The notes: generated by a model from the sequence alone, not told the origin. A DNA stretch of 64,000 nt from Nicotiana tabacum (GCF_000715075.1 NC_134080.1:39288758-39352757); one strand, 5' to 3'; positions 10,009-22,382 are shown, counted from the stretch's first letter. Translations and numbers: made by a program.

Positions 10009-13000
10009 TTTAAGTGATCCGGGTTTGGGAGCCTAGACCCACGCGAAAGGTGTGAGCTATAGCACATGAAAATATGAAAAGGCCAGAATTTCAGTTTTAT
10101 GACCGTAAAATGCCAAAAAACGAGGAACGATCATGGTGGAGCGGTGACTATGGTTCCTTAGATTGTTTTGATGGACCAGAAGATTTTTAGGCGATCCGGG
10201 TCCGGGGTCCCATTTCCACGCGGAAGATCTGATAGCACACGAAAATATAGGAATCAGGTGGAATTCCAATTTTATAGCCGTAAAATGCAAAAAACGAGGA
10301 ACGATCAAGGCGGGGCGACGACTATGGTTCCTTAGGTCATATTTTATGACCCAAATTTTTTTTAGGCAATCCGCGTCCATGGGGCAAGGCCATGCAGAAG
10401 GCGTATAGCACACAAACATATGAGAAACTAATATAATCTAATTTTATGGCCGTAAAATGCCAAAAAACAGGAACGGTCATTGCGGGGTGGTGACTATGGC
10501 TCCTTAGGTCATATTTGATGGCCCGAAATTTTTTAGGCGATTCGGGTCCAGGGGTCCGGGACCACACAGAAGGTGTGGGCTATAACACACAAAAATATGG
10601 GAATCGGGCAGAATTCTAGTTTTATGGCCGTAAAATGCAAAAAATCGAAGAACGGTCATGGCGGGGAAGTGACTATGGTTTCTTAGGACGTATTTGATGG
10701 CTCGAAAATTTCTTAGGCGAGGCCTGGGACCACGCATAAAGGGTGGGCTATAGCACTGAAAAATATGAGAATCGAGAGGAATTCAAGTTTAATGGCCGTA
10801 AAACGCAAAAACAAAAAAATGAGGAACGGTCATAGCGGGGCGGTGACTATGATTCCTCAGGTCATATTTTATGGCTCGAAATATTTTTAGGCAATCCGGG
10901 TCTCGAGGCCAGGTCCAAACGGAAGGCGTGGGCTATATAGCACGCGAAAATATGGGAATCAGGCGAAGTTTTAGTTTTATGGCCGTAATGCAAAAATGCG
11001 AGGAACGATCATGACGAGACGATGACTATGGTTCCTTAGGACGTATTTGATGGCTGGAATTATTTTAGGCGATCCGGGTCCGGGGGCCTGAGGCCCACGC
11101 GAAAGGCGTGGGATATAGGACACGAAAATATAGGAATCAGGAGGAATTCCAGTTTTATGGCCTTAAAATGCAAAGAAACGAGAAACGGTCATGGCGAGAC
11201 GGTGACAATGGTTCCTTAAGTCGTATTTGATGGCCCGAAACTTTTTTAGACGATTTAGGTCCCGGGGATTGGGTCCACATGGAAGGCGTGTGATATAGCA
11301 CACGAAAATATAGGAATCAGAAGTAATTATAGTTTTATGAATGTAAAACACAAAAAAACGTGGAACGATCATGGTGGGGCAGTGACTATGGTTCCTTAAA
11401 TCATATTTGATGTCCCGGATAACTTTAGACGACTCGGGTCTGGGGGACAGGACCACGTGGAAGGCCTGTGCTATAACACACAAAAATATGGGAATCGCGC
11501 GGAATTCTAGTTTTATGGCCTTAAAACCCAAAAAAGCGAGGAACGGTCATGGCGGGGTGGTGACTATAGTTCCTTAGGTAGTATTTGATGGCCTGAAAAG
11601 TTTTTAGGAGATCTGGGTCCAGAAGACGAGCCCACGCGGAAGGCGTGAGCTACAACACATGAAAATATGAGAATCAGATGGAATTCCAATTTTATGGTTG
11701 TAAAACACCAAAAAAGAGGAACGGACATGGCAGGCGGTGACTATGGTACCTTAGATCGTATTTAATGGCCAAAAGGTTTTTAGGCGATCCGAGTCCGGGG
11801 GTCCGGGACCACGCGGAATGCGTGGGCAATAATAGAACACAAAAATATGAAACTCTAGCGGAATTCTACTTTTATGGTCGTAAAACGCAAAAAGCGAGGA
11901 ATAGTCATGGCAGGGCGGTGACTATGGTTCCTTAGATCGTATTTGATGGCTTGATAATTTTTAGGCGATCCGAGTCGCGAAAGGCGTGTGCTATAGCAAA
12001 CGAAAATATGGGAATATGACGGAATTCAAGTTTTATGGGCATAAAACGCCAAAAATGAGGAACGATCATGGCTGGTCGGTGGCTATGGTACCTTAGGTCG
12101 TAATTGATCGCCCAAAATATTTTTAGGCAATCCGAGTTCGGGGTCTTGGGACCACGCAGAGGGCGTGGGCTATAGCACACGAAAAAATGGGAATCGGGCG
12201 GAAGCCCAATTTTATGACCGTAAAATACCAAAAAAGAGGAACGATCATGGCAGCGCGGTGACTATGGTTCCTTAAGTCGTATTTGATGGACCAGACCAAC
12301 GCGGAAGGCGTGGGCTATAACACACGAAAATATGGGAATCAGGCGAAATTCCAGTTTTATGGCCGTAAAAGGCCAAAAAATAAGGAACGGTCATGGTAGG
12401 GCGGTGACTATAGTTCCTTAGGTCGTACATGATCGCCTGGAAAATTTTTAGGCAATTTGGGGGCCCATGCCCAAGTGGAAGACATGGGCTATAGTATACA
12501 AAAATATGAAAATCGGGCGGAATTCAAATTTTGTAGCCGTAAAATGCAAACATATTAGGAACGGTCATGGCGGGGCAGTGACTATGGTTCCTCAGGTTGT
12601 ATTTGATGGACCAAAATGTTTTTAGGCAATCTGGGTCCGGGATCTTGGGCTCACACGGAAGACGTGGGCTAGTACATGAAAATATGAGAATCGGGTGGAA
12701 TTCCAATTTTATGGCTGTAAAATGTAAAAAAAGAGGAACGATCATGGCAGGGCGGTGACTATGGTTACTTAAATCGTATTTGATGGCCCAAAAATATTTT
12801 AGGGGATTCGGGTACAGGGGCCCAAGCCCACATGGAAGGCTTGGGCTATAACACATGAAAATATCGGAATCGGGTGAAATTTCAATTTTATGGCCCCAAA
12901 ATGCAAAATAACGAGGAACGGTCACGGCAGGGTAGTGACTATGGTTTCTTAGGTCATATTTGATTGCCCAAAATATTTTTAGGCGATCCGAGTTTGGGGG

Positions 13001-15424
13001 CTCGATACCACGCTAAAGACGTGGGCTAGCACATGAAAATATGAGAATTAGGCGGAATTCCAGTTTTATGGCCGTAAAACACCAAAAAAATGAGAAACAG
13101 ACATGGGAGAGCGATAACTATGGTACCTTAGGTCGTAATTTATGGTCCAATCTTTTTTAGGCGATCCAGGTATAGAGTCCCAGGACTACATGGAAGGCAT
13201 GAGCTATAACACACATAAATATGAGAATTAGGAATAATTCTAGTTTTATGGCTGTAAAATGCAAAAGAACGAGGAGCGATCAATGCGTGGCGGTGACTAT
13301 AGTTCCTTAGGTCGTATTTGATGGCTCAAAATTTTTTTAGACGATCCGGATCAGGAGGCCCAAGTCCACACAGGAGGCGTGGGCTATAATACACGAAAAT
13401 ATGAGAATTAGACAGAATTCTAGTTATATGGCCGTAAAACGCCAAAAATTAGGAACAACCATGGATGGGCGATGACTTTGGTTCCTTAGGTCGTATTTGA
13501 TGGCCTGAAATAATTTTAGGCGATCCGGATCTAGAGGCCCGGTCCCACGCGGAAGGCATGGGCTATATCACACGAAAATATGAAAATCAGAAGAAATTCC
13601 AATTTTATGACCCTAAAATGCCAAAAAACGAGGAACAGTCATGGAGGGGTAGTGACTATGTACCTTAGGTCGTATTTGATGGCTCCAAATTTTTTTAGGC
13701 AATCCAGATCCGGAGGCCCGAGCCCACGCGGAAGGCATGGGCTATAACACACGAAAATTTGGGAAACGGGAGGAATTCCAGTTTTATGTCTGTAAAAAGC
13801 AAAAAAAAAAAAGTGAAACGGTCATGTGGGGCAGTGTCTATGATTCCTTAAGTCGTATTTGATGGACCAATTTTTTTAGGCGATCCAGGTCTAGGGTCCA
13901 GGGCCCACGCGAAAGGCGTGGGCTATAACACACGGAAAACTGGGAATCAGGTGGAATTCTAGTTTTGTGGTCGTAAAATACCCAAAAATGAGGAACATCT
14001 ATGGAGGGGTGGTAAATATGGTTCCTTAGGTCGTATTTGATGGCCCAGAAAATTTTTAGGCGATCCATGTCGGAGGCCCGAGCCCACGAGGAAAGCGTGG
14101 GCTATAACACACGAAAATATGAGAATCGGGTGGAATTTCACTTTTATGGCCGTAAAATGCAAAAAAAACGTAAAACGGTCATGGCGGGGCAGTGACTATG
14201 GTTTCTTAGGTCGTATTTGATGGTTCGAAATATTTTTAGGCGATCGAGGTCCAGGAGGCCTGGGCCCACGAGGAAGGCGTGAGCTATAGTACTCGAAAAT
14301 ATGAGAATCAGGCGGAATCCAGTTTTATGGTCGTAAAACGCAAAATATCGAGGAACGGTCACGGCGGGGTGGTGAGTATGGTTCAATAGGTCGTATTTGA
14401 TGAACCGGAAAATTTTTAGATGATCCGAGTCCGGGGGCCCGGGCCCACGAGGAAAGCGTGGGCTATAGCACATAAAAATATGGGAATCGGGTAGAATTCC
14501 AATTTTATAGCTGTAAAACGCAAAAAAATGAGGAACGGTAATGGCGGGGTGATGACTATGGTATCTTAGAACATATTTGATGGCCCAAATTTTTTTAAGG
14601 CGATTCGGGTCCGGGGACCCGGGCCCAAGCGGAAGACATGAGCTATAGCACACGAAAATATGGGAATCGGGAGGAATTCTAGTTTTATGGCTGTAAAACA
14701 CAAAAAAAGAGGAACGGTCATGGCGGGGAAGTGACTATGGTTCCTTAAGTTGTATTTGATGGCCCAAATTTTTTTTAGGCGATCCAAGTCTAGGCACATG
14801 CGAAAGGCGTGGGTTATAGCCACGAAAATATGGGAATCGGGCGAAATTCTAGTTTTATTGCCATAAAATGCCAAAAAATGAGGAATGATCATCGCGGGGC
14901 GGTGACTACGGTTCCTTAGGTCGTATTTGATAGCACAAAAAATTCTTAGGCAATCCGGGTTTGTGGGCCCGAGCAGACATAGAAGGCGTGGACTATAACA
15001 CACAAAACTATGAGAATCTGACAGAATTCCAGTTTTATGACCGTAAAACGACAACAACGAGGAATGATCATGGCGCGGCGGTGACTATGGTTCCTTAGGC
15101 TGAATTTGATGGTCCACAATATTTTTAGGCGATTCGGGTTCGGGCCCACACAGAAGGCGTGGGCTATAGCACACAAAAATATGGTAATCAGGCGAAATTC
15201 TAGTTTTATGCCGTAAAACACAAAAAAAAAAGAGAAACGGTCATGGCAGAGCGGTGAATATGGTTCCTTAGGTAGTATACGATGGCCCATATAATTTTAG
15301 GCGATTCGGGTTCGGGGGACTGGGCTCACGTGGAAGGCCTGGGCTATAACACATGAAATAATGGGAATCGTGCAGAATTCCTGTTTTATAGGTGTAAAAT
15401 GCAAAAAAAAAGAGGAACGGTCAT
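10009..15424 (+). repeat. ~179-bp satellite array, block A
   Basis: About 30 head-to-tail monomers. Each contains GGTTCCTTAGGTCGTATTTG, TTTTTAGGCGATCCGGG, GGCTATAGCACACGAAAATA and TTTTATGGCCGTAAAA in that order. Spacing between successive copies is about 175-183 bp. Monomers differ from each other by many substitutions and small indels. The block starts mid-monomer and ends at the Athila insertion. Confidence 0.95.
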
Positions 15425-15629
15425 TGATAACTAGGGATTACGATGCATTTTACTCTCCTTCTTGGTTAAGTTTTGATTAGAAATGAGTACAAAATAGTCT
15501 CAAAGGCTCACATGTTGTACTTGATTGCAGGGTTTGATCAACAAGGTGACAATTTGTCAAATACCAGGTCAAAAAGGAGTGAAACATGCACAAGTACCAA
15601 GACCAAGGTCAAACTCAGTCAAACACGGC

Positions 15630-15957
15630 CATTGCGGCCGCACACCATTTTGTGCGGTCCGCAAAGATGAAGTTCAGAGAGCAGGCATTTCAGGCAACCA
15701 AGCAATGCGACCGCAAAGGATTTTGTGTGGACTGCATTGATTTCACTGCGGTCACACTCGATTTTGTGCGGTCTGCAGAGCCCAAGATCAGAGAGTTGCC
15801 AATTGGAGGATTATGCCCAATGCGGTCCACGGTCCATTTTGTGCAGACCGCAATAGTGCATTTTGTGCGGTCCGCGGTGGCCAACTTCAGAGAGCACATT
15901 ATCTCAGCCAAGAGCCTTAGTGCGGCCGCACTCGATTTCGTGCGGTCCGTACTAGCC
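15630..15957. repeat. GC-palindrome cluster in 5' LTR
   Basis: Repeated boxes of type TGCGGCCGCA and TGTGCGGTCCGCA, separated by 20-60 bp and often joined by a CATTTTGTG or GATTTTGTG spacer. They end just upstream of the TATAAATA box at 15994-16001. Confidence 0.8.
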
Positions 15958-15993
15958 CCGCATGGGTATTTTTATTATGAATTTTTAGCCTAG

Positions 15994-16001
15994 TATAAAT
16001 A
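15994..16001 (+). promoter_or_regulatory. TATA box of Athila-like 5' LTR
   Basis: TATAAATA, 35-40 bp after the GC-palindrome cluster; a likely U3/R promoter element. Confidence 0.6.
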
Positions 16002-16942
16002 GTTTCTTTTACCATTTTTAGGTCATCAGATAGATTTTGGGATAGAGCTGTGCTCGTGAACACTTCTCTTTTACCATTTTGAGTAATTTTAGCTTAGTTT
16101 CATCATTGAATCATCAAGTTTTATCTCGTAAATAATTATTATGGGGCTTTATTCATCTATTTCTTTATTTTCTTCTATAATCATAAGTAGCTAGACCCAT
16201 TAGCTAGGGTTGTGGCTCAACCCTAGTGTGGGTAATTGATGGGTCTTGTGTTTTGACGCTTGATTTTCTATGAGTGTTTGATATTTGGACTAATTTAGGG
16301 TTTTAGTGTTGAATTAGTGATTGCAAACACTAGTTTATGCCTAGTAGACTTTGGCTCTTCTTGAGAAAGAGAGCCTAAGTCCATGGAATTGGTCCAACAA
16401 GGAATTGGGGCATACTCAAGAGATTGATAGCCCCAAGTAAAGGGTTAAATCTAGAGATCGTAATAACCGACTTGAACCTCAATTGCTTGCACAAATTATC
16501 ATACTCAATTGGTCTTGAGAAAGTCAATTCGAGCAAAATCACTCGAACTACCGAGAGGTATAGAGTGAGTAGAATCATGCAAGGGTTATATCATACTCCC
16601 CAAATGTGGCAATCTAGCCTTAGACTCAAGAATCCGTCAATTAACCACTTAGGAGAAAGTCACTACCCTAGTACCTTTTATCTGTTTGAACAACTTTCAA
16701 TAGTTTAATCTTAGCTTCACTTAGCCTAATTTAGCATCGTAGTAGCATAAAATTATTAATAAAATCAAAGCCAACAATGTTTGGAAGTGCAATTAGGAAC
16801 AATTACACAACACCAATTTAGATAGAAACTCAACTCCAATATTTAGCTCCCTGTGGAAATCGATACCGACCTTCTCGGGTAAAAGATGCTTCGACCTCTC
16901 TTGCTACTTTGTAGTAGTACAGGGTTGGCCTCGATCACCTTT

Positions 16943-16960
16943 TGGAGCCGTTGCCGGGGA
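16943..16960 (+). promoter_or_regulatory. Athila-like primer-binding site (tRNA-Asp)
   Basis: TGGAGCCGTTGCCGGGGA, five bases after the LTR, is complementary to the 3' end of plant tRNA-Asp with one mismatch (A for C at position 4). The TR-GAG element carries the perfect version. Confidence 0.88.
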
Positions 16961-17056
16961 GCTAACGGTTTTGGCTATCTATCTAAATATTTTTGTGTAT
17001 TGTTCTTCTTCCCGTCTATGTTACTAATTTGTGTGTGTCACAACTTCAAGTACAAA

Positions 17057-18931
17057 ATGGCAACAAACTTAAACAATGCACCTCTTGGAGATCTTGCGCC
17101 GGGGGAGGAGGTAGATGATAATGTTGATAATGAGGTTCCTATTGTGCCTCAAGGACAAAGGAGAGGCCGCCAGGCCAATGATAATATTCCAGACCCTTCC
17201 CCGCCACCTCCAAGAGTGGCTCCTTGAGTGCTTCCCAACCAAGGCTATGCAAGTGCAATTGTCCCACCCCGGATCCAGGTGGACAATTTTCAAATTACCA
17301 ATGTGATGCTGACATTGCTGGAGCACCGGGGGTATTTCAAGGGCGCTACCAATCAGACTCAAGGGTTTTGTAAATACCTGTTGGGGGAGCAAGCAAACTA
17401 ATGTGTCCGAGGATGCACTTCGGTTGAGACTCTTCCCATTCTCACTTAGAGGGAAGGCATTAGATTGGCTCGAGCGACTTTCCAACCATTCCATCACTAC
17501 CTGGGATGAGTTGGCGAACAAGTTCATTGCAAAATTTTCTCATCGGGGCATATGGCAGCATTGGGAGATGAGATCTTGTCTTTCAAGCAAGAGCCCACTG
17601 AACCATTGCATGAGATTTGGGAGCGCTATAGAATAATGGTAAAGGAATGCCCCAATAATGATATGACTGAGGCGATGATCCAACAAACTTTCCACTAGAG
17701 CATTAACACAACAAAGCAGTGCATAGTGAACCAACTTGCCGGGGGAAACTTCATGAAGCTGTCTTATGATAAGGCTTGTGACATTCTTGACAAGATGGCT
17801 GACACTTCTTCTGCTTGGCAAATTAGTGCCAATGTGCCCCAGGGTGATCCCACGGTTACTCATTTGCACAAGGAGTTACATGATCATGGGCAGGCTATAA
17901 CTGAGTTGACAACTATAATGAACCAACTAGTAAAGGCACTGTTGCAACAAGTTCAAAATCCCCGCCAAGTGAATGCTATGTAGAGTGTCAACATGCTAGT
18001 CAACAAAAGAAGACAAAGAGGTCAACAGAACCAAGGGAATTCAGAGCAATTTGACAATTATTGTGGCGAATTCCAAGATGATGGTTATGATGGGAAGAAT
18101 AAAGAGGTGCAATACGTGAACAATTATCAAGGCCAAAGGGGGGGCAGTTCTTCCAACCAACAACAATGGAGACCCCAAGGCAATTGGGACAATCAACAAC
18201 AACGAGGCAATAGTAATTGGGGGAACAACAACCAAAATTCCAATTGGGGAAATCAGAACAATAATCAGAACAATCAGAGTAATTGGAATGGTAACAACAA
18301 CAACTTGGGTGGTAACAACAATCAAGGTGGGTGGAACAATGGCAATCAAGGAAATCGGGGGCAAGGCTTTCAAAGGTCCCCAATGTACCAACAACCGAAT
18401 AATCTGCCCCCATGTCCATCCCAAGGTCCCAGTTCTTCTAACAATGATATAGGGAGAATTGAAATGATGTTCGAACAAATGATGAAGAAGAATGCGGATT
18501 CTAATGCTCAGTTGTCTTCCCACAATACTTCAATTAGAAATTTGGAGGTTCAGTTAGGCCAAATCTCACAGTCCTTGAATACTCACCCTAAGAGGGCTCT
18601 ACCAAGTGATACAGTAGTAAACCCGACGGGTAGGAACAATCATGTTATGGCGGTAACTACAAGGAGTGGACGAGGCGGTGATGTGAATGCCTCCAAACAA
18701 AAGCAAATTTTGAGTGATGAAGTTGAGTTGCAAGAAGATGAAGTTCCGTTGGTGGTTGAAAATGTGATTGATGAGAATGTGAATGAAGAAGTAAGGATTG
18801 ATATTCAAGATGCCGAGGTGGAAACTCAAAATGATGTGAACCCGTCTAGGGAACACGTAATAGACATGCCAGAGCTGATTGTGCCTAAAGCCAAGGCTCC
18901 TTTGCCAAGGACACCTCCACCTTATCCTTAA
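17057..18931 (+). pseudogene. Athila-like gag, frameshifted
   Basis: Starts at ATG 17057 (MATNLNNAPLGDL). Open pieces at 17057-17227, 17403-17636, 17726-17983 and 17993-18931 lie in shifting frames. The second piece holds the Gag core RLRLFPFSLRGKALDWLERL, typical of plant gypsy Gag. The last has an extreme Asn/Gln/Gly/Trp-rich stretch (about 18120-18400) followed by a short helical segment, IRNLEVQLGQISQSL. I see no CCHC zinc knuckle. The Gag would form the particle around element RNA. Frameshifts near 17230-17400 and 17640-17725 make the full protein impossible. Confidence 0.85.
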
Positions 18932-20163
18932 AGGCTCGCGAAGCAAAAAAATGAGAATCAGTTTATAAAGTTTATTGACATGATGAAGATTCTATCCATT
19001 GATGTGCCTTTAGTGGAGGCTCTTGAACAAATGCCGGGCTATGCTAAATTCATGAAGGACTTAGTGACAAAGAAACAATTCATGGATTGTGAAACTATAA
19101 AGATGACCCACCAAGTTAGTGCAATCGTGCATTCAATGGCCCCGAAGCTTGAAGATCCCGATGCTTTCACCATTCTTTGCACAATTGGGAGTGCGGACTT
19201 TGCCAAGGCTCTATGTGATTTGGGGGAAAGTATCAATTTGATGCCCTACTCAGTTTTCAAGACTTGGGTATTGGGAAACCGAGGTTGACTTCCATGAGAT
19301 TGCAAATGGCAGATAGAACGATGAAGAGACCGTTGGGTATTATTGATGATGTGCTTGTCCGGGTGGACAAATTTATCTTGCCAGCTGATTTTGTGATATT
19401 GGATTGTGAGGTGGATTATGAAGTTCCAATCATATTGAGGAGACCTTTCCTTGCTACTGGAAAGGCCTTAGTTGATGTGGAAGCATGGGAACTCACCTTC
19501 CCGGTGGGTGATGAAAAAGTGGTATTTCATGTGTGCAAGTCAATAAAGCAGCCCAATAGTCGTGAGGTGTGCTCTTTTGTGGACCTTGTCACAACAGTGA
19601 TAGTTGATGATACCAATGCAATGATCAATGTAGAGGACCCTCTAGAGGCCATATTGTTGAATCTTGATGTCAATGAGGATGAAGGCCGAGTGGAGTGTGT
19701 GAATGCTTTACATGGGATGAGCTCCTACTCTTATGAGCCTAGAAAACTATCTTTGGACCTTGAAAATAGGAAGACTCCACTAACAAAACCTTTGATTGAG
19801 GAACCTCTGGTGTTGGAGTTGAAACCGTTGCCTCTACACCTCAGGTATGAGTTCTTAGGCCCTAGTTCTACTTTGCCAGTTATTCTTTCCTCTTGTCTTA
19901 CTAACATGGAGATTGATTCCACATTGGTGGTGATTCAAAAGCGGAAAAAGGCAATTGGATGGACTTTCACTGATATTCGGGGGATAAGCCCTGCATTCTG
20001 TATGCACAAGATTATTTTGGAAGATGATGCAAAGCCCTCCTTGGAGCATCAAAGGAGATTGAACGAGGCAATGCAAGAAGTTGTGAAAAAGGAGGTGATC
20101 AAGTGGTTGGATGCTGGGGTTGTGTACACTATCTCTGATAGCTCTTGGACTTCGCTGGTGTAA
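18932..20163 (+). pseudogene. Athila-like aspartic protease region
   Basis: Frames 18980-19288 and 19264-20163. The retropepsin motif reads CDLGESINLMPYSVF with the catalytic Asp at 19217-19219; most relatives have Ala, not Glu, after DLG. A frameshift at about 19262 splits the domain just after this motif. The second frame continues with MADRTMKRPLGIIDDVLV, DCEVDYEVPIIL and RPFLATGKALVD, conserved in Athila-type proteases. It then runs towards RT through the LEHQRRLNEAMQEVVKKEV segment and ends at a TAA (20161-20163) that interrupts otherwise continuous pol sequence. Confidence 0.85.
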
Positions 20164-20844
20164 TATGTACCGAAGAAGGGTGGCATGACCGTGGTTGCAA
20201 ATTCACAAAATCAGTTGATTCCTACCATAACCGTCACCGGTTGGAGGGTATGCATGGACTACCGCAAATTGAATAAAGTGACCCACAAGGATCACTTTCC
20301 ATTACCTTTTCTTGATCAGATGTTAGACTGACTTGCTGGGCGTACCTTCTACTATTTCTTGGATGGGTATTCTAGATACAACCAAATCTTGATTGCTCCG
20401 GAAGATCAGAAGAAGACCACATTCACTTGTCCATATGACACCTTTACCTTTTCTCGGATGCCTTTTGGGTTGTGTAATGCACCGACTACATTTCAACGAT
20501 GTATGATGGCCATCTTCACCGGTATGGTGGAAGATATTTTGAAGGTGTTCATGGACAACTTCAGTGTTGTGGGTGATACATTTGATGAGTATTTGAAAAA
20601 TCTTGATAGAGTCTTCGCCCGTTGTGAAGAATCCAATCTTGTTCTTAATTGGGAGAAATGCCACTTCATGGTGGAAGAGGGCATAGTTCTTGGGCATAAA
20701 ATTTCAAAGCATGGTATTGAGGTAGACAAAGCAAAAATTGATGTGATTTCAAGGCTCCCTCCCCTACCTCTGTCAAGGGAGTTAGAAGTTTTCTTGGGCA
20801 TCCGGGGTTCTACCGAAGATTTATCAAAGACTTTTCGAAGGTAG
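20164..20844 (+). pseudogene. Athila-like reverse transcriptase with altered active site
   Basis: Encodes WRVCMDYRKLNKVT, TFYYFLDGYSRYNQI, MPFGLCNAPTTFQRCM and LGHKISKHGIEVDKAK, the standard gypsy RT blocks. An in-frame TGA at 20329-20331 lies in the palm upstream of the fourth block. The catalytic loop reads VFMDNFSV (20545-20568): the second aspartate of the normal F/YxDD box is Asn (AAC at 20557). A frameshift near 20800 separates RT from RNase H. Either lesion would abolish cDNA synthesis. Confidence 0.9.
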
Positions 20845-22382
20845 TGAACCCCTTATGCAAGCTATTGGAAAAGGATACTAAGTTTGTGTTCGATGAGAGA
20901 TGTATGCAAGCCTTTGAACTTCTCAAGCATAAGTTGACCACCACTCCTATCATTACCACACCTAATTGGAGCTTGCCCTTTGAGCTCATGTGTGATGCAA
21001 GCGATGTTGCGGTTGGGGCGGTTTTGGGTCAAAGAATGAACAAAATGTTTCATCTGGTGTACTATGCGAGCAAGACAATGAATGATACTCAAGTGAACTA
21101 CACGGTGACCGAGAAAGAACTTTTGGCTATTGTGTTCGCAATGGAGAAATTTTGGCCGTATCTTATGGGTGCCAAGGTCATAGTCCATACCGATCATGCT
21201 GCACTTCGGTACTTGATGACGAAGAAGGAATCCAAAGCTAGACTGATGCGATGGGTCTTGTTACTTCAAGAGTTTGATTTGGAGATTGTGGACCGGAAGG
21301 ATTTGAAGAAGGATTCCAAAGCTAGACTGATGCGATGGGTCTTGTTACTTCAAGAGTTTGATTTGGAGATTGTGGACCGGAAGGGTAGTGAAAACCAAGT
21401 GGCGGACCACTTGTCCCGCTTGGAGGAGGAGGGGAGGCCTCGTGATGGCCTAAAGATCAATGATTTATTTCCCGACGAACAACTCCTTTCGGTGTCGATG
21501 AATAGGATGCCATGGTTTGTGGACGTTGTTAATTTCCTTGTGACTGGTCTAATCCCATGTGAGCTCTCTTCTAACAAAAGAAAGAAGCTCAAACGAGATA
21601 GTTTGGATTTCTATTGGGATGAGCCGTACTTCTTCAAGATTTGCACGGATGGTATGATCCGAAGGTGTGTCCCGGAGGAAGAGCAATTGAGTATCTTGGA
21701 GTCTTGTCATTCCTCTTCCTATGGTGGCCATCATGGCGGGGCGAGGACGGCTTCCAAAGTTCTTAGTTGTGGGTTTTATTGGCCAACTTTGTACAAAGAT
21801 GCGAGTGAACTTGTGAAAAGGTGTGATGAATGTCAAAGAGCGGGTGGAATTTTGAAGAAAGATGAGATGCTTCTCAATACCATTCTTAAGGTTGATATTT
21901 ATGATGTATGGGGCATTGATTTTATGGGCCCGTTTGTTAGCTCGTGTGGGAACACATACATTTTTGTGGTGGTTGACTATGTTTCAAAGTGGGTTGAAGC
22001 CGTGGCTTTACCCAACAATGAGGCCCGGAGTGTTGTTGCATTTCTCAAGAAGAACATTTTTACAAGGTTTGGCACCCCTCGTGCAATCATAAGTGATGGG
22101 GAGTCTCATTTTTGTAATAGAGCTTTTGACACTTTGCTTGAAAAGTATGATGTCAACCATAAAGTTTCTACTCCTTATCATCCTCAAGCGAGTGTCCAAG
22201 TTGAAGTCTCAAACAGGGAAATCAAGAGTATATTGTCAAAGACAGTCAATGAAAATATGACCGATGGTCAAAGAAGTTGGATGATGCTCTATGGGCTTAT
22301 AGGACTGCTTACAAGACTCCGATTGGTATGTCTCCGTATCGGTTGGTGTTTGGGAAAGCTTGCCATCTACCGATTGAGTTAG
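20844..22382 (+). pseudogene. Athila-like RNase H and integrase
   Basis: A 512-codon frame. RNase H occupies about residues 1-200 ([47 protein letters not shown]) and carries an 84-bp in-frame tandem duplication (see 21231-21398). Integrase follows: zinc-binding H..H near residue 287 ([12 protein letters not shown]) and CDEC near 327; catalytic Asp in WGIDFMGP (~358), Asp in IISDGESHF (~418) and Glu in [10 protein letters not shown] (~454), with 35 residues between the last two. The catalytic residues are intact. A frameshift near 22280-22380 moves the C-terminal part to another frame. Confidence 0.9.
21231..21398 (+). repeat. 84-bp in-frame tandem duplication within RNase H
   Basis: Two near-identical 28-codon units starting [15 protein letters not shown], beginning at about 21231 and 21315. 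The unit length is a multiple of three, so the frame stays open, but the end of RNase H is repeated ahead of integrase. Confidence 0.9.

Larger units (their letters stand above)
15425..16937 (+). repeat. Athila-like 5' LTR
   Basis: 1513 bp, TG...CA. Compared with the 3' LTR (27841-29369) it has several substitutions, many at CG dinucleotides of the GC-palindrome cluster, and lacks a short segment present there near 28270-28290. It therefore predates the large duplication by some margin. Confidence 0.93.

Noticed and set aside
10057..15290. Chains of minus-strand frames with repeated peptides such as IKYDLRNHSH and PDSHIFVCYSPRLPRGP
   Set aside because: They are translations of the satellite monomer on its stop-poor strand. 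The ~179-bp period is not a multiple of three, so the peptide changes frame each unit, and no start, domain or constraint is visible. The same holds for 29970-31918, 38289-43805, 51049-52736 and 59086-63718.
15630..15957. CRISPR-like array from regularly spaced palindromic boxes
   Set aside because: The genome is plant nuclear, box spacing and linkers are irregular and similar to each other, and the cluster lies in an LTR promoter.
15473..15993. Short plus-strand frames in the Athila LTR (also 27889-28415 and 48734-49260)
   Set aside because: They follow the GC-palindrome boxes in all three frames at once and are not kept in a coding manner between LTRs; normal LTR U3 sequence.
16424..16708. 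94-aa frame in the Athila 5' LTR, similar at 28856 and 49662
   Set aside because: LTR sequence; start and length differ between LTRs after one-base indels, with no sign of selection on the peptide.
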